The notes under the pieces were generated by a model. The model worked only from the letters and a program-made list of their open reading frames with translations, did not search any database and was not told the DNA's origin. Of a stretch of DNA of 6,453 nt, positions 6,189 to 6,453 are shown in pieces. This DNA comes from Acidobacteriota bacterium (GTDB lineage Bacteria > Acidobacteriota > Terriglobia > Terriglobales > Acidobacteriaceae), in assembly GCA_021799945.1 (NCBI GenBank), contig JAJYZK010000190.1, positions 1 to 6,453 of the forward strand, given 5' to 3'. The stretch's first letter is position 1, and each line of letters begins with the position of its first letter. The position numbers were made by a program, and so were the translations under genes.

Positions 6189-6453
6189 TCAGCTTTCGGT
6201 TGCGGCGCAGATCAATCGGCCCAACGCCCCTCCCACCCGCAAGCCGTCGGCGCGCTCGTGAAAGTACAGCCGGTTAATGGCTGCGGTGTCCAGATCCTCC
6301 ACGGCGTGAAAACCCATCCCGGCGAGAGCAGCCGCCAATTCGTTCGGCAGGAAGAAACCGCGAAACGGCTCCCCCGCGGAAGCGACGCGCCGGGAGAGCG
6401 CATCGAAGGCCAGCCGATTGCGAAAATCGAGCGAGGAGCGTGGAAGCGCGTAG
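6189..6453 (-). CDS. S-adenosylmethionine-dependent methyltransferase, leucine carboxyl methyltransferase/TIGR00027-like family; C-terminal part only
   Basis: Reading the minus strand from 6452 gives 87 uninterrupted codons to a TGA at 6189-6191; the 5' part lies off the right edge. No start codon is needed, and a different frame over 6212-6403 is an unrelated overlap. The tail matches the C-terminal end of the TIGR00027/LCM-type class I methyltransferases: AFDALSRRVASAGEPFRGFF (visible residues 15-34), an ELAAALAGMGFHAVEDLD helix-strand unit (38-55), then RLYFHERADGLRVGG (61-75) and a final strand GRLICAAT. In these proteins the S-adenosylmethionine-binding fold is in the N-terminal two-thirds, typically about 180-200 residues, which is not visible here. 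The methyl acceptor is unknown for most members; related enzymes are often secondary-metabolism O-methyltransferases or of unannotated role. The stop is followed by a 10-base GC palindrome (6177-6186) and the repeat-bearing gap before the secreted-protein gene. Confidence 0.85.
   Translation of the reverse strand, partial: YALPRSSLDFRNRLAFDALSRRVASAGEPFRGFFLPNELAAALAGMGFHAVEDLDTAAINRLYFHERADGLRVGGALGRLICAATES

Noticed and set aside
6212..6403. 63-codon minus-strand ORF at the right edge
   Set aside because: It is an out-of-frame overlap of the methyltransferase tail, which has clear family motifs in a different frame.

Overview
This 6.45 kb window is GC-rich bacterial chromosomal DNA with four protein genes. 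No RNA gene, insertion sequence, CRISPR array or prophage module is visible. High GC with third-position G/C bias, a Gram-negative outer-membrane efflux protein and a signal-peptide-bearing small secreted protein indicate a diderm bacterium. The Lhr wording (for example QHSFPL and the PFWRGE block) would suit an Acidobacteriota or proteobacterial source. That is an impression only; the sequence does not fix the phylum.

Layout. Bases 2-1057 (+) hold the 3' three-quarters of an outer membrane factor (NodT/OprM-like TolC family) of a tripartite efflux pump; its N-terminus lies off the left edge. It converges, across a 50-base gap, on a complete 1472-codon gene on the minus strand (1108-5526) for a full-length bacterial Lhr: a superfamily 2 DNA helicase fused to the long C-terminal region that bacterial Lhr proteins carry. 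Upstream of lhr on the same strand is a small predicted secreted protein of unknown function (5616-6056, possibly from 6110). Further upstream is the last 87 codons of an S-adenosylmethionine-dependent methyltransferase of the leucine carboxyl methyltransferase (TIGR00027-like) family, cut by the right edge (6189-6453).

The three minus-strand genes are co-directional but separated by 89 and 132 bases (78 if the upstream start of the small gene is used). Each gap contains hairpin, repeat or promoter-like signals, so they look like separately controlled genes more than a tight operon. Nothing links efflux, DNA repair, the secreted protein and the methyltransferase into one pathway. The least explained part is the 6056-6189 intergenic region, which has a perfect 11-base tandem repeat and a 17-base dyad just upstream of the secreted-protein gene.

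I found no convincing evidence of a new multigene system. The points most worth checking are that putative control region, the unclassified small secreted protein, the lhr start site, and whether the Lhr C-terminal region retains the glycosylase aspartate reported for the E. coli protein.
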